Assembly (NCBI GenBank): GCA_033065855.1 | Contig: JAVXUO010001554.1 | Location: forward strand, 1 to 64,000 | Source: Escallonia rubra | Taxonomy: Eukaryota > Streptophyta > Magnoliopsida > Escalloniales > Escalloniaceae | Direction of reading: 5' to 3' | DNA: 64,000 nucleotides | Shown: in pieces, positions 18,820-31,600 of the stretch | Numbering within the stretch: position 1 is the first letter of the stretch | How the letters are laid out: the number at the start of each line of letters is the position of its first letter | Notes under the pieces: generated by a model | What the model saw: the letters and a program-made list of their open reading frames with translations, nothing else | Database searches by the model: none | What the model was told of the DNA's origin: nothing | Position numbers and translations under genes: made by a program

Positions 18820-18932
18820 AGCCATCGATCTTGACTGATAGGATCTTCCCAATCTCGAGGATATCATCAAACGAGATGTTGTAGGTGTGCTTAACAATCT
18901 CCTTCTCGATGTTTTTTGTGGTCTTCTTTGGT
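18820..18932 (-). pseudogene. Probable ribosomal protein L12 (60S) gene fragment
   Basis: The minus strand reads 'KKTTKNIEKEIVKHTYNISFDDILEIGKI', printed here only as landmarks: KKTTKNI, KH, NISFDDILEIGKI. It matches the central part of cytosolic RPL12 (KKxKNIKHNGNISxDDVIEIAK). The next codons, in another frame, give 'SRSMA', like the RSMA that follows in RPL12. Around the fragment there are stops and an extra five-residue stretch. No promoter or N-terminus is present. It could be a processed pseudogene remnant or transposon-carried. The match is short, so the call is tentative. Confidence 0.45.
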
Positions 18933-19105
18933 GCTAGACTAAGTGGGGAGATCTTTATAGCAAGTGAACTCGCAGCGCAGTTCTCGCCTTAATTTGGATG
19001 TAAATGTCAATGATTAATGATCGAACATCCGCAACATTGTTGCAGAGTAGATGATCTAGGATTTTGGACAATTTTTTTTTTGATAATACGAGAATGATAT
19101 TGATA

Positions 19106-19476
19106 CTCCCTCCATTCCTTATGAATTGATCATATTTTCTTGTTGGGACATCCCACAAAAACTGCTCACTTTCCAAATTAAGAAAGATTTTTTAGGTGTT
19201 TTTCCATATTTACCCTTTTTACACTTTTTTTATTCAATTTCTCTCTCCAGATTTAACTTTCCACCAATTCATTTTCTCTCTCCATGTCCACTTTTTTTTA
19301 CGTTTTTATTCTATTTATCTCTCCATATTTAACACTATACTAACCAATTTTCTCTCTCGTGACCCACTCTCTTCCCCCTCTCTCTAAAGGGTAAAATAAG
19401 AAACACACAATATATAACCTAATCCTTAATATACGTGCCAAGTCAAATATGATCGATTTATGTGGGACGGAGGAAG
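19106..19476. mobile_element. Stowaway-like MITE
   Basis: The ends are CTCCCTCCATTCC and GGGACGGAGGAAG, inverted to each other, and TA occurs directly outside both (19104-19105 and 19477-19478). The 371-bp interior is AT- and pyrimidine-rich without coding potential, as in plant Stowaway/mariner MITEs. Confidence 0.85.
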
Positions 19477-19489
19477 TATAAAGCAGTTT

Positions 19490-19825
19490 GGGCAGGTTAA
19501 TCCACTTACAAACATATTATAGATCATGACATTTTATCCACGACTGTCATACGTAAAAATGGTAGAAATAACTGGCAACCATCACTATAACATTCTCCTA
19601 GTAGCATTTATTTACTAAGTTAATGCATTAGAGATCTATTACTACTTATATTGGCATGTATCCGATCTTGGTAAACCATGATTCTGCCACCGCGTGCATA
19701 CTGGGCTAGGGATTTGCCCTCCTTCATTTGCAATAGTATAGCTCATGCAATATGACAAAAGTGCAAGTCAACTAGGAGATGGGAAAAAATAAAAAAGGAT
19801 GGGTGACACTCTGTCCGTAATGTCC
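19490..19825. other. Short intergenic stretch, nothing recognised
   Basis: AT-rich sequence between the MITE and the LINE ORF1 remnant. No domain, terminal repeat or RNA gene seen. Confidence 0.4.
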
Positions 19826-22634
19826 TTACTCCTCGGCAGACGTGGAAGAGCTTGTGGCAACGCATTGATTCATCCTGATTTTATTTCCAGGCTCAGTGTT
19901 CGGTTCCTCTATATATTCAGCAGTGTTGGATCGTGGATGTTTAGCACCGACCATGGATAACTCCGGTTGATCCATTGTAGAAGCATGACGAGTATTGTCG
20001 TTGGGCAGACTAGATGGCCCAATTCCTGATATGCCTTGATGATATGCCAATGACAGAGGTTGCACTGGTGGCAGCTGTAGGTCATCCATACGGTCCTCAT
20101 CACTAGTGACTTCAAACTTAGGCACAGTAAAACGGGTACCTGAAAGGACTGTAAAAAATTGAGCTATATTTTGATCCTCTGAGGTTATTATTTTCATGGA
20201 AACATCATCCCTTATCAGGGTCACTGGGTGAACATTAGGACCATCACTAGGTTTGGGGTTTATACAGAGAGATCAAGGTCCTGTTGCAAGCGATGGAGAT
20301 CAAAAGGCATTGGATTCGGTTGCCATTGCATGGCCATTTGTGAGGCTATCCAAGTACCAACATCTCTATGGCGAGTCAAGGGTGTGTGGGTGAAAGAAAT
20401 TGTTAGAGAGGGAAGCGAATTATTTGTTATGTGTTGGGTAGATATTGTAGTCAGGTGATTGGATTCTAATTAAGTGGGCTGACGAGAGTTTGTATCCAAC
20501 GTATCAGTAATGTTATATGTTGGGCTAACATTTGGCCTTAGAGAAGTTTGGTTTCCAGGCATTGGAGGGCTATGCAGGGTTATAGACTTAAGATGCCCAA
20601 AAGGTGTAGGGATTGGATTAAAGAAATGTTGGTTAATTGGGTGGACCGACATCTAGAGTCCAAGGTCTGATAAGCCCAGAATAAATTTGGCCCAATTAAA
20701 GTTGTCGTTGCCTTGGCCTAACATAGGTTGCCTCCACAGTCTCTCTCTCTCTCTCTCTCGATTGATCGATAGAGAGACTCGTGAGTATTTCTGCTTGTTT
20801 GGGTGGGGATTTGGGATCTATAGATGAGAAGTCCATATCAAAAGTTGGAGAGGATGATAAGTATGATAAGAAGAGACTAGGATCAGATTTATATATGATA
20901 TGGATTTGAGATCCAGTAGAGATAGGTTTTACAGGCACCACTTGTTGAGTAGGCGACGTGATCACAATAGAACTGTGAGACGTGTTCAAGGCATCCGTGT
21001 CAATAATTTCCATTTTTGTGTGCAGTGATGTGATCATCATGATCTTTCCACTGGTCGGTGCATGTGTCTCCTGCCCCTCCTATGTTTCTCATATAGAGTA
21101 GATAGAAATAGGGTCTTCCAGTTCAACGTCCAGTTGTAAATCGCCGTCCGACTCAAAACTAAAAGCAATCTCTTCAGGATCTATTTCGGCTTCTGTGGAA
21201 GTCGATGCATTTTCCTACACCTTATCAATCTCCATCAGTTGTTTTTCTTGTATATTTGCAAGTTCAGCTAGTAATTCATCAATTGGTGGTAGGTTTTCAA
21301 ATTGGGCATCACCATCATTCTTATTTATTCCAGCATTCTATATATTCGCAACTTCAGGATCCTGTTGGTTATTTTGCAGATTGAGATCCACCATATAGTC
21401 ACCTAGTGCATCCATTTCAAGGGGGTGTGGGCTTCAATTGGTTCAGATATTGCATCATCGACATTTTTGCCAGAGCTAGAATAGAGAGAGCCAGGTTTCG
21501 ATACAAAGGATTCCTCATTACTGATGTAAATGGAAGGATTGGGCGATAAATCATCATACATATGGTTTAAGTGCAAACCATCTATATCACGATTAATAGA
21601 AATATTACGAGAGGTTCAGTTACAGTCAGAGTTAGAAAGGGCACGCAACAACTTGACAAACATTTTCTCAAGATAAAAGGTTGTGTACAGATCAGGTTCA
21701 GGAATGTAAGCCATTCTTCGGGCTAGCAGTTCCATGATTTCGGACAAGACGTTGTGTAGTGAATATTTTCATCTCCTATGCATCCACAGCGATAGCAGGT
21801 CGTAAAGACCCTTTCAGAAGTGCAGTGGAGTAACTGAACTCCCAAGTTGTCAAGCAGCGTGATGAAAACCCCCGGCAAGAGTGGCGCATCAGAGAGCATT
21901 TCTACGTTTATTTGGAAATAGTCTTTGTTCTTTTGTCAGTGTTCAGACCAGTCAATGTCCAAAGTTATCCCCTTTGCTAGACTAATCATTTTCGCCAAAT
22001 GATAGTGATAATAGTTGCTAGGTATATCACTGACATGCATCCACAGATCGACTATCGGGAAAGTCACCACATCATATATCATGTGCTGATACCACACTTT
22101 CAGTAGCAGAAGGGCGCCAAAAAGATTCCACGGTCCATTCTTCAACACCAAGTTTGTGTCCGACAATTCAGGAAAGTGAAAAATAGAGTGAAGGTACCTT
22201 TGAGACCCTCACAGGCCCTTGTAGGATCCAACAACCATTAGCCTTCCATTGAATTTTGCGTTCAGAGAAGGTGAGGGAGTCCATGAATCTTCCAAGTAGA
22301 ATTTTACCCATGTCCACACGTGCATTACGCACTAGTTGTTCATTCAGAGGAATCATATACGAGCGCAAGTCCAGTTGGTTGTCTCTAAAGAAGTTACCAT
22401 CATGGTGCAGGGGAACTTCCATGTGTGGTGTAAAGGGGACACTGAAAGGAGTTGAAGACATGATACAGTCAGGAGGTGGTGAAGGTTGTTGGAGAGTAAA
22501 GGTTTTGGTCCCAGAAGTGTTATGGTAGTGGGCAATATGAGATTAAATTTGGGAGGGAAAGAAGTCTGACAAGGGAAGTAGCAGTATGGGGATGAGTTTG
22601 GGTTGATTGTAGAATAAGGACATAAGGTAGACAC
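19826..22634 (-). pseudogene. Decayed L1-type LINE ORF1 (DUF4283 plus zinc knuckle)
   Basis: Reading right to left, minus-strand frames give 'MGKILLGRFMDSLTF' and 'ILQGPVRV' (about 22210-22310). After a frame change come 'LVLKNGPWNLF', 'LLLKVW' and 'DLWMHVSDIPSNYY' (21936-22166). Together these are the DUF4283 nucleic-acid-binding domain found in plant L1 ORF1 proteins. A CCHC-type knuckle ('CYRCGCIGDENIH') follows at about 21740-21800, then a long Ser/Asp/Glu-rich tail ending at 19826. Several frameshifts and stops are present. No ORF2 (endonuclease or RT) lies downstream on this strand, so it is an orphaned, inactive ORF1 copy. Confidence 0.75.
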
Positions 22635-23476
22635 AGAAGTGATGGTGATTTACATTATCTTGTGTAGTGTATCACAGGTAAATATCGTGAAGAGGAAAAC
22701 AAAAAGGGAGCATTTCGACGTCTTTTCGCTTTATGCTCCTTTTTCTTGGGGCATGAAGTTTAATGACAGTGAAAAACTATTTAATATTCATATGATCTGC
22801 ACAAATAAATGGCCATCCACTTTAATTTAACATTGTAGTTTATGATTTTAGGTCCAATTGGAACCATTTTGAAATGTGAGGAGGTTAAGTGTTTCAAATA
22901 AACCCATAGGAGATAATTGAGACAACTATACAAATTTAAGGAGGTTACTTGCAATTTGCTCATCTCTATTTGGCTTTTACTGAGTGTTCGGTGGTTGCGG
23001 TAATAAAAAAAGTTTATGAGAATAAGAGGCGTCAGAGTAGGTTTTTTCTTATCTTTATCTTTACACTTATGAAAAAGCAAATGTCATCAATAACAATAAT
23101 TTTAGCACATTCCCAAGTTTTTAGGAAAATTTTGTCATGCCATTGATGTAAAGTCTGATTGTCTGAAGGTATTATTACAGCCTACTCCCACCAATTAAAT
23201 TTTGGACCGTCAGCATGTCAATTTTCAGCCCACACAAGTCTTCAAAAATACACTTGCCAGTCCAAAATTTTCCTTTTTCTTCGGTTTTCATTCTCTTCTA
23301 GTTTCTTACTTCTTTTTGTGGCATTTTTTCTCTTCAATCATAGCCACCAACCACAACCAACACCTACACCAACGAGCAGCACGACCACCATCTCCCTCTT
23401 CACCATCTCAACTGTTGAGAGATATAAAATCTCATGTCGTGTAAATAATAAACAAAACTTCAATATACAAGCCTTG
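22635..23476. other. Intergenic stretch left of the CACTA element
   Basis: AT-rich DNA with no recognised domain or terminal repeat. It includes short pyrimidine-rich runs near 23260-23340. Confidence 0.4.
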
Positions 23477-23479
23477 TAG

Positions 23480-26400
23480 CACTACAAGAAAAATGCCCTA
23501 CAGCAGCGCTCTATAGCAGCGGTCAAAAAAACCGTTGGCATATACCATATATAGCAGCGGTTTATAGCAGCGGCCACAAAAGCCGCTGGCATAGAAAATA
23601 TACAGCAACGGCTACTGTGTACCGCTGCCATAGCTCATGAAAAAACTCCGCGCGGCTGGAAATTTTACGCTCCAAAAATCCGCAAAAATTCAGTGCCAAA
23701 TGAAACCCAATACAAGCGGTTAACCAAGTTTTACCCAGCGGACAAACCGTTGCCGTAGACGCCCCTCTTTTTTTTTCAATCGATCTGTATCCCACATTCC
23801 CACGAATTCATGTAATCAGTTACCTCCCCAAACTCGACTCTCAGCTCTGGTTCTGGCTTCCTTCTCTCTGGAGCTGTATCACACACATCAGACGCAAACG
23901 CTTCGGCTCTCGATCTCCCTCTCTTGGTTCTATCTCTCGATCTCCCTCTCTTTGAAAAACACACACACATGATAGACACAAACACACAGAAGCACCAGAT
24001 CCCCACGCACAAAAACACCGGATGCACACACACACAGAAACACCATACGCACGCACAATTACACACATACGCACACACACCCAAACGCACACAGAAAATT
24101 GCGGCGGCTCTGGTTCTCTCCCTCTCCCTCCGATTTTCAATTGCTTGGGTCTTCCCAAAATAAGGGTTTCTCTAATTCAATTTTTCAGTTTTTAATCTTA
24201 TAATCTCTCTGACCTTTATCAATTGATTGCAGTGTGGAACGCTAGCAATATCTCTTTATCATCTTTGCTGATTTGTGCTTCAGAGGTAAGTTTTGTTATA
24301 CTTTATCTCTAGTTTATTACAACTATGCACTTGTATGATCCTCTTCATTTAAAGTATTTGGAGAAAAAATGTCAATTTGATCAAACAATGTGTTAAGTTT
24401 TAATATGTTGAGTTATGCTTCTATTGTACTAATTAAGAAACAAGTTGCGAAGAGTTAATATGTGATTAGAGATGAGGAGTTATGCCTTTCTTGATTGGCT
24501 ACAACAACTTATAATACAGAGTAGTTGGCTTTGGAAACAAGTGATTACGCAATTGCCTTTGGCATGCCATTTGTTAACCTGTTTGTTGTTTAATAGCATC
24601 TGATTTTCCATTTGTTGTCCACTTCCTAAGATGATCTCAGGTTTGCTTCTTTTTTTGTTATACCAGGTTTGCTTCTTTTTTTTTTTTTTTTGTTACTTTG
24701 TTGATTGCATGTGCTTGCTTGCTTGAATAGCTTACTTGACCACATAGACTAGTTTTCTTTTGTCTTGTCCACAAAATCAGTTGCATGCTTTTCCTATTAT
24801 AATTCTTCAGCTATGTTGCTTGCGGTTTGGCATCTATTGTGGCTCGTTGGATTTGGATAGTTACGTCAGTTGACTATAAGTAGACTACACGTGAACATAG
24901 AATCACGTGGGAAGTCTTTTTAATTCTCCAAGTGGTTGAAGGTGAGACTACAGAAATGCTTCTACTCCCCCCCAACGAGGTTCAGTAATATCTTTAGAAT
25001 TGTTTGAGTGCTCATAGACTGAAACAATCTAGGATTGCTTAGCTGAAACACCGCTGGCAGATTGTCTTAGGATAGGGTTGGTTATTAGACTGCCCAATCT
25101 ATCCAGTTAAAGCACGACCAATTGATGCAGTGCTTACTAAAATCTAAAATCTTCTCAGTGAAGTGATGCAGTGCGTACCGACTATTAAATCTTCGTGCAG
25201 AATTTACCAGACTGTAGCATACGCCTTCAAGGAAAATTGTTCAGTAGAATTGGTTCAGCTAATCTAAATATTTAGTTCCCTCTAGTATGAAAGCAAACAA
25301 AAGATATCTTGTGCATAGGCTTAGGTTGTATGCTTAACTTTCCAGAATGAAAAGAAGTGATGACTTGAATGGTTTATCCGTGGTGTTGTTCTGCTTTCGT
25401 ATATATAAACCACAATGGAAGTGCGAATTTTTGTCTTTGCATAGTTTAACTATGGTAGGTGGTGTTCTATGTTCTAGGTCAAGCTTTTGTCACTTTAAAA
25501 TCAAGGAAGCAACAGAAAGGGCATCAGAACGAGATGAGGGATGCACGATTCTACCAAATGGGGGGTATGTACACTAGTCAATAATTTATCAATATATACT
25601 ACGCCTCCTTCAAGTCTTGGTAGCTGATCAACCATCTGGCCAAAGCAACATGTTAAGTATAATACCGAAGTGTTACCATGAATTGGATTGGTGACTGTAT
25701 TTGTTTGTTTCATCTTTTTTATTTCTGTTATAGGTAAGCATTAACAAGTAATAAAGTTCATACTACTCACAAGCTTAGAGTTCCACTTTTACATTGCGAG
25801 TCACCTTCTATCTTTCTTCTAAACATGAGCATTATTACCACGTGCTTTGTTCTGAGAGCTTTTCATGCCAATATAGGAAGGACAAATCTGGTGAAGTTGG
25901 TGGGTTCCTTGACTCTTTCCAAGTTCTGGTAGTTCAGGTTTTTATCCTTTCCAATTTCTTCTCTGTTCTATTCCTCCTGAACATAAGTTAATATTCATGG
26001 CATATGTACACTATTTGTATTCCCACTTTTTTCAGTGATGGGATTGAAGTGGTTTATTTATATCTTTTCATCATCCTTTTGACTGGGTTGTTTCTGGATA
26101 CTGTTTCCATTCACGGCAAGGAGAGACATGTAAAAAGATCAACTGCAAGAGCTTGCACAAAGAATTGTTTCAACCTTCCTTCTTATGCTTGCATCAGAGA
26201 AGGGCCTGATCGTGCGCCTAGATTCAAAGCTCTGTCAACTTCAATGGAGAGATCTTTGACAGCGCCAGTTACTGTACCACTTTAAGGGAGGCTGAGCATG
26301 ATGCTGCTGAGGTTGCTCTCAATGTCCTGTCCACAAGGGGCCTTTCAAGGTCCTATTATTGTAAGTTGACTCCTTTTCATAGCCTCTAAGTTCCAGATCT

Positions 26401-27126
26401 TTTTTTGTTTTCATTTTGTTGATGTTCTTGATCACCATCTAATTAAGTCTTGCCACTTCATTAGGATGAGTCTGAAGTGTACAAGAACCTCCTTCAGGAA
26501 TATGCTCACAGTGCTGGGCTCAAAGTCCTTGTATGTACCACTTCATTAGGAGCAGGCCACTTCATCGAATAGAAATATGTGGTGGATTGCAAAGTTATGA
26601 TCTGCACTGGATCTCGTATAGTCTCTAAGCAAGGTTCATGATATTGTTTTGGTTGAGAAGTTTGTAATTTAGTTCAGGGACTTGTATGGTGTAAACTACT
26701 ATATATAGTGAATATAACAATTTTGATATGTTGAATATAAAGAATCAATTACTGTTGTACATGGCTTAGATATTGTTTATACTACTTTTTTTATATATAT
26801 CTTGTCACAGGTGATAAGAAACCTATCCTGGGATTAAAATTATTTTTTTTTCTAAAATTAAAAGCTATAGCAGCGGTCCACCCAATGCTGCCATAGGCCT
26901 ACCGCAGCGGTCATTAGCTGCTGCGATATGGGACATAAGTAACCGATGCTCGAAAAGATATGCAAGCGGGAGCACCGCTGCTAAAACTTCATTGACCGCT
27001 GCCATATGTCTTTCGCAGCGAGGCCTACAGAAGCGGTATATGACCGTTGATATAGGATACGGCAGCGGTCATTTGGGCTACAGCAGCGGTTTTCGACCGC
27101 TGGCAGAGGCCATTTTTCTTGTAGTG
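23480..27126. mobile_element. Non-autonomous CACTA (En/Spm) element
   Basis: The left end CACTACAAGAAAAATG and right end CATTTTTCTTGTAGTG are perfect inverted repeats. A 3-bp duplication, TAG, lies at 23477-23479 and 27127-27129, the size expected for CACTA elements. Both ends carry many copies of a subterminal motif of the type 'agcagcggt' in both orientations (23500-23760 and 26870-27110), the presumed transposase binding sites. No transposase is present in 3.6 kb. Instead the interior holds intron-bearing gene-like DNA, including a double-stranded-RNA-binding gene fragment. Confidence 0.95.
26128..26575 (+). pseudogene. Captured fragment of a plant dsRNA-binding (DRB) gene in the CACTA element
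   Basis: After ATG-TAA at 26128 the sequence reads 'QLQELAQ', then in a shifted frame 'NCFNLPSYACIREGPDRAP' (about 26164-26220), then 'YCTTLREAEHDAAEVALNVL' (26265-26325). This is a nearly complete first dsRBD of the DRB family. An apparent intron follows (about 26357-26463), then 'DESEVYKNLLQEYAHSAGL', the start of the second dsRBD, and 'AGHF'. In the family the second residue is Tyr; here it is a stop codon. At least two frame changes are present, so no full DRB protein can be made. The kept exon-intron layout shows capture of genomic DNA, not of an mRNA copy. Confidence 0.85.
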
Positions 27127-27129
27127 TAG

Positions 27130-28645
27130 GTCTCTCCCTTCATTCTTAATTGGTTTTGAGTTGGATGCTTTTATATCAGCTAAAAAAAATAACATAACAA
27201 AGTCCCATATATGTGACATCCTAAGGGTGTGGTGGCGATGCCCGATGTTTATAATGGAGGGAAATTTGGTTTTGCCTCAATTGTATTAATATGCTCACAA
27301 GATATGTTCTACATTTGAACCTCATTTATATTAAGAAGTGGAGCCAAAACCCAAGCACATATATCATGGTCGTCCTCGAGTTCTCAAAAAGCCATAGCAA
27401 GCTCAATAATAATGCATCTAGTGAGCGTTATAACAACATCAATGAAGACATCGACAGGGATTTGGGTTGTCATTGTAACTCTGTATAAAGTAAAACAAAT
27501 CTTGGTGATTTGAGTTGGCATTGTTATGTAAGAGCCTTAAAGTCCCTTCAGTATGTAAATAAATTTGGAACGTGATGGGTTTGGGTTTTGGTGACGATGA
27601 CGATTGCGGTCGTGTTGGTGGACCATGATGGGTCCAGTAAGTATACTTGTGAAAACAATTTGCATGTAGTGAGTTAACTCACTACATTAACTTTATTTTT
27701 TGTGTTGAAATCATCTGTGGAACTCGTGGGTTTTGTTTTATGGACAAATGAACCACGCAATCTAAAACCGCATAAAGTTTTAAACAGACTTTCAAGACAA
27801 CTTCGTATTTGAACTTTTCTACCAATTTTTTTGAGTAAAGAATATTGGTATACAATGGTTAATCGGAAAATTATTTACACTCGATTAATCACTTTCTTTG
27901 TGGTTGCAATTTTTAGACTTAGGTAGCACTTGACACAATTTTTTTTCTTTTGGTAATTAGATGACATTGATAATAAAGGTTACAAGGTTTTCAAGTTGTC
28001 TAAGGGCATCACATACAAATTGTAAGTCACAACATACTGTAAGTTTATTCAACAAATGAGCATGATCATATAAGTCAAATTGTTAAAAGGCTACTAATAG
28101 GTTTTAGACAAATTACAGTCAAAACCAAGCCAAAGCATATCTACCTTTTAGCCTAATGTATAGTAGCTTGCCAAAACCTAGAGGTTTACAAGTTACACTA
28201 GAAATCTGGTGAGCCCAAATAAACAGAAAATAACAAAAATGTTTTCTTTGACAATTTTGTTTTTCTTCACTACAATATGAAAACCAAAACTATACATGAA
28301 TAAGAGTCCTTGCTTAAGCGCTTGTCCTCACTGCTCACACCTCAAATCTTCCATCAATGAGCAAAGAATGCCCTACATCCATTTGGGTTGGCATCAAAAT
28401 TCTTACGGCATCCACTATCACCCCAACGCATTCGTTTCGTCAATGCAACAACTAGGCTAGAAACAAAGATCCTCCTTGTCGAGAAAATGCCAATTATCAA
28501 CTTTAACTACCACTATACCACATGTAATTTACGACTCAGGGGGACTCAACACCACCAAAACTATCTTAAACTCAACTCAACAGCAATCAAACACCAAATC
28601 ACCAAACACATCAGCCCCACAAAAACAACTCAGTCCCAACCAAAA
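27130..28645. other. Intergenic or decayed element DNA, no gene recognised
   Basis: AT-rich sequence between the CACTA element and the first solo LTR. The last ~300 bases (28330-28645) are rich in Pro/Thr/Gln codons. They continue across the LTR insertion into 33041-33422, so they may be the leader or gag of the Tat element. No LTR matching 53961-55258 was found here. Confidence 0.35.
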
Positions 28646-28650
28646 TGTCT

Positions 28651-31600
28651 TGTAACACCCCGACACGTTATCGGATTTAATTAGAAATTTTAGATGCGAA
28701 TATTTTTTTTTAGCAACGAATTATCTTTTAGTGAGCGTGATATTTTATTTAATGACTTTTAGCGATACTTAGTATAGTGGGTTATCTAACCAAACCATTA
28801 AAATTGTTCGAGCACCTAAACTATAGTAAATAATTTATTTTGGACTATTTTGTAATAATAGAAAAGTTGTGGATGCATCTTTTAATAAGTAACGAAACTT
28901 TAGAGGCTCTTTTGGTAATTTGCCCGATTAGGGTTTTATATTTATATCCCTTTTATGAAGGAGCAGCCGACTCTTGCTTCCCCTCATCTGAAAATCGGCA
29001 GAGACAGAAGAGAGAGCTTGAAGAACGAATCTGTCCTGTGATTGAACCTAATATTCGGTAAGTTTTATTTTTAGCTTTCCTCTCTAGTTATTTAATGAAT
29101 TACAGATTAAGTTAGGGCGTGGGCTTAATTGATGATGACTGAGACGTGTTCGTGGGTATAAGAATGAGGGAAGGCATTATATACGGGTTTTCTGTGTGCA
29201 CGGGCAAAGGAAAGGCTGAACTTCAGCCGTGTACATGTGCGTGTACTTGGTGAGGTTGTAGAGTGATGTTTGCCGTGGGAAGGAGTGGCGTGGAGGAGCT
29301 GTTAAATGGGTTATCTTTGTGAGAAAGAATGGCTGCCGCTAGGCAGTGTGCACGTGTGGGTGGAAGAAAGGGTAGAAACAAATGCGGAGGCTGCGGCGTA
29401 GAAAGAGAGAGAGAGAGAGAGAGAGAGCCATGAAGGCTGTTTGGTGTAAATGGAGTGAACTGAAATGGGTATCCACGGGTTGTGTGTGTGGGAAAATTGT
29501 GTGCATAATTGTGTAGGTGTGTGAGGCAGCTAGGTGGTGGGTTTACAGTAGTGGACATGCAAATGGGTAGTGTTATTCATTTTTTTGAACTTGTGTAAGT
29601 GATGGTGACAGTGAGGAAATATGGTATATATTATGTGCGAGTTTTTGTTGTGGTGCTGTGCATAATGGACGGGAAAACATGAGCCTGGGTGTGTGAGAAT
29701 ATGGATGCAAAGTGGTGGTGCTACATGGAGTGATGCAGGGGTGTATATTCATGTATCAGATTCTGAGAGAAGGTGGAAAGTGCATGTGTGTATGTGTAGT
29801 ATTTGAGCAAGAAGAAGCCTCACGGCAGTGGCTTTGCCATGACTGAGTGGATGCTAGTGAAGATGAGAAGTCTTGCAAGTATAATGTATAGTGAAATGTA
29901 TAAGGTGAGTGTATGTGTGTGTATGGGTGTTATAGTATGTGAAACGTGAGATGTGGATGTCTGAGAGACAACAGGGGCAGGTTAGTGCTGTGTGTGTGTT
30001 TGCAGGGGCGGACGCACGTTGGGGCAAGGGGGCTGAAGCCACCCCTGACTTCTGGGGAAAAAATAATTTTTTTTTTTTTTGGGAATAGCGCTGACCCCGT
30101 TCCCGAGATCCCGTTCCCCGATACCCTGTTCGGCCGTTTCCCGAGAGGCACAACAATCGACTCTCTCGCTCTCTCTCACTCACGTCTCGCCGGCGACCGG
30201 TGGACAGTGAGGAACCGGCGACAGATCTGAGATCCCACCCACGACAGATCTGAGATCTCACTCACGTCTCACCGCTTCACTCTCATTCGGGGCATCTTCT
30301 GTCCTTCAGCTTCAGACAGGAGCTTCGAGGCTCGAGCCTTCGATGACTAGGAGCTTCGAGCCTTCGACGTCCGCCCCTGTCGACGACGACGAGGAGTCAC
30401 GACGGAGTGACGCCGTGAGCCCGTGACAACTGACAAGGACGACGACCTCCCGCAGCGCCGGCAGCGGCAGTCCCGCACAGCCGCACTCCCGCGAGCGGCG
30501 CCGGCGAGTCCCACGAGTCCGCGACCGCGCGACGCCCTTGAAGTTGAAGAAGCAGATCTGAGACTGAGTCTCAGTCCTCAGACCGTCAGACGCACGTTGC
30601 CGCGTTGGTCGTTGGGATTCGGGGCATCTTGATTCTTGCCATCTTGGACTTGGATCAGTTGGATCGTTTGGGCTTTGGGCATTTGGGCTTTGGGCTTCTT
30701 TTAAATTTGTGGTATGAATGTATGATTGGGCTTCTTTAAGTTGGATTGAATACTATCTATATGACTATATGTGGTTTTTATTTGGTATGTGGTTTTTATT
30801 TGGCTTAGGGAGGCTTATTATGTGGTTTTTATTTGGAAATATTTGTTGCTAATAACTTAACAACAAATAAAGCGTACACAAATAAAAAGAAGCGTAAAAA
30901 AAAAATTTGTCAACCAAATAAAATTTTTGCCCCCCTAAAAAATATTCCTGGTTCCGCCCCTGTGTGTTTGTACATAGGTGTGTAAAATGTGAGTGTATTG
31001 TGTGTAATGTAAAATACTGAGTGTGGGATATATGTGTGTAAGTGGTTTGAGTGTGTGTATGGAGGTGTAGATTTAGTGTGTTAATGGATTAATTTGTAAT
31101 GTGCTTGGGGTAAAAGGAAAACTGCGTGAACAGTAACTGTGTGTTCTGGGTTCGGACAGGAGAAGAAAATGATGAACAGTAATGGGTCTAAGCAGTTAAA
31201 GTGGTACACTGTGCATGAACAGTGTATCACGTGACTGTTGGGTATCTTGTGATTGTTCAAAAATGCTAAAAATTTACAGGATTATTCTTAGGGAAATATT
31301 AGAATTACTGTTAAAATTTCAGAATTTTCTGAAATCATATGTATTTTTAATATTTTTTTTGTAATTTCAGATTTGTAAAATTGTTTTGGAGGCCTTAAAC
31401 CCAGAAAATGTTTTGGGAAAAATTATAGTAATGTCTTTATGGTATAAGAAAGACTCAGTAAAAGTTTTATGATTTTTGGGGTTGATTTGCTATGGTTTCC
31501 GTATCGCATTATTTTTAGCAAAACGAATATTTGAAAAATAGTTTAATGCTTTTTAATTCCTGATTTAAATTTCTATGATATTTATACATATGTTTAAGCT

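Noticed and set aside
20228..20458. 76-residue plus-strand frame
   Set aside because: It lies opposite the LINE ORF1 remnant and has no domain similarity; a shadow frame.
23776..24163. Overlapping frames on both strands with Cys/Val or His/Thr repeats
   Set aside because: Caused by CA/TG-rich DNA in the CACTA interior. No domain is present, and long frames on both strands are expected for such repeats.
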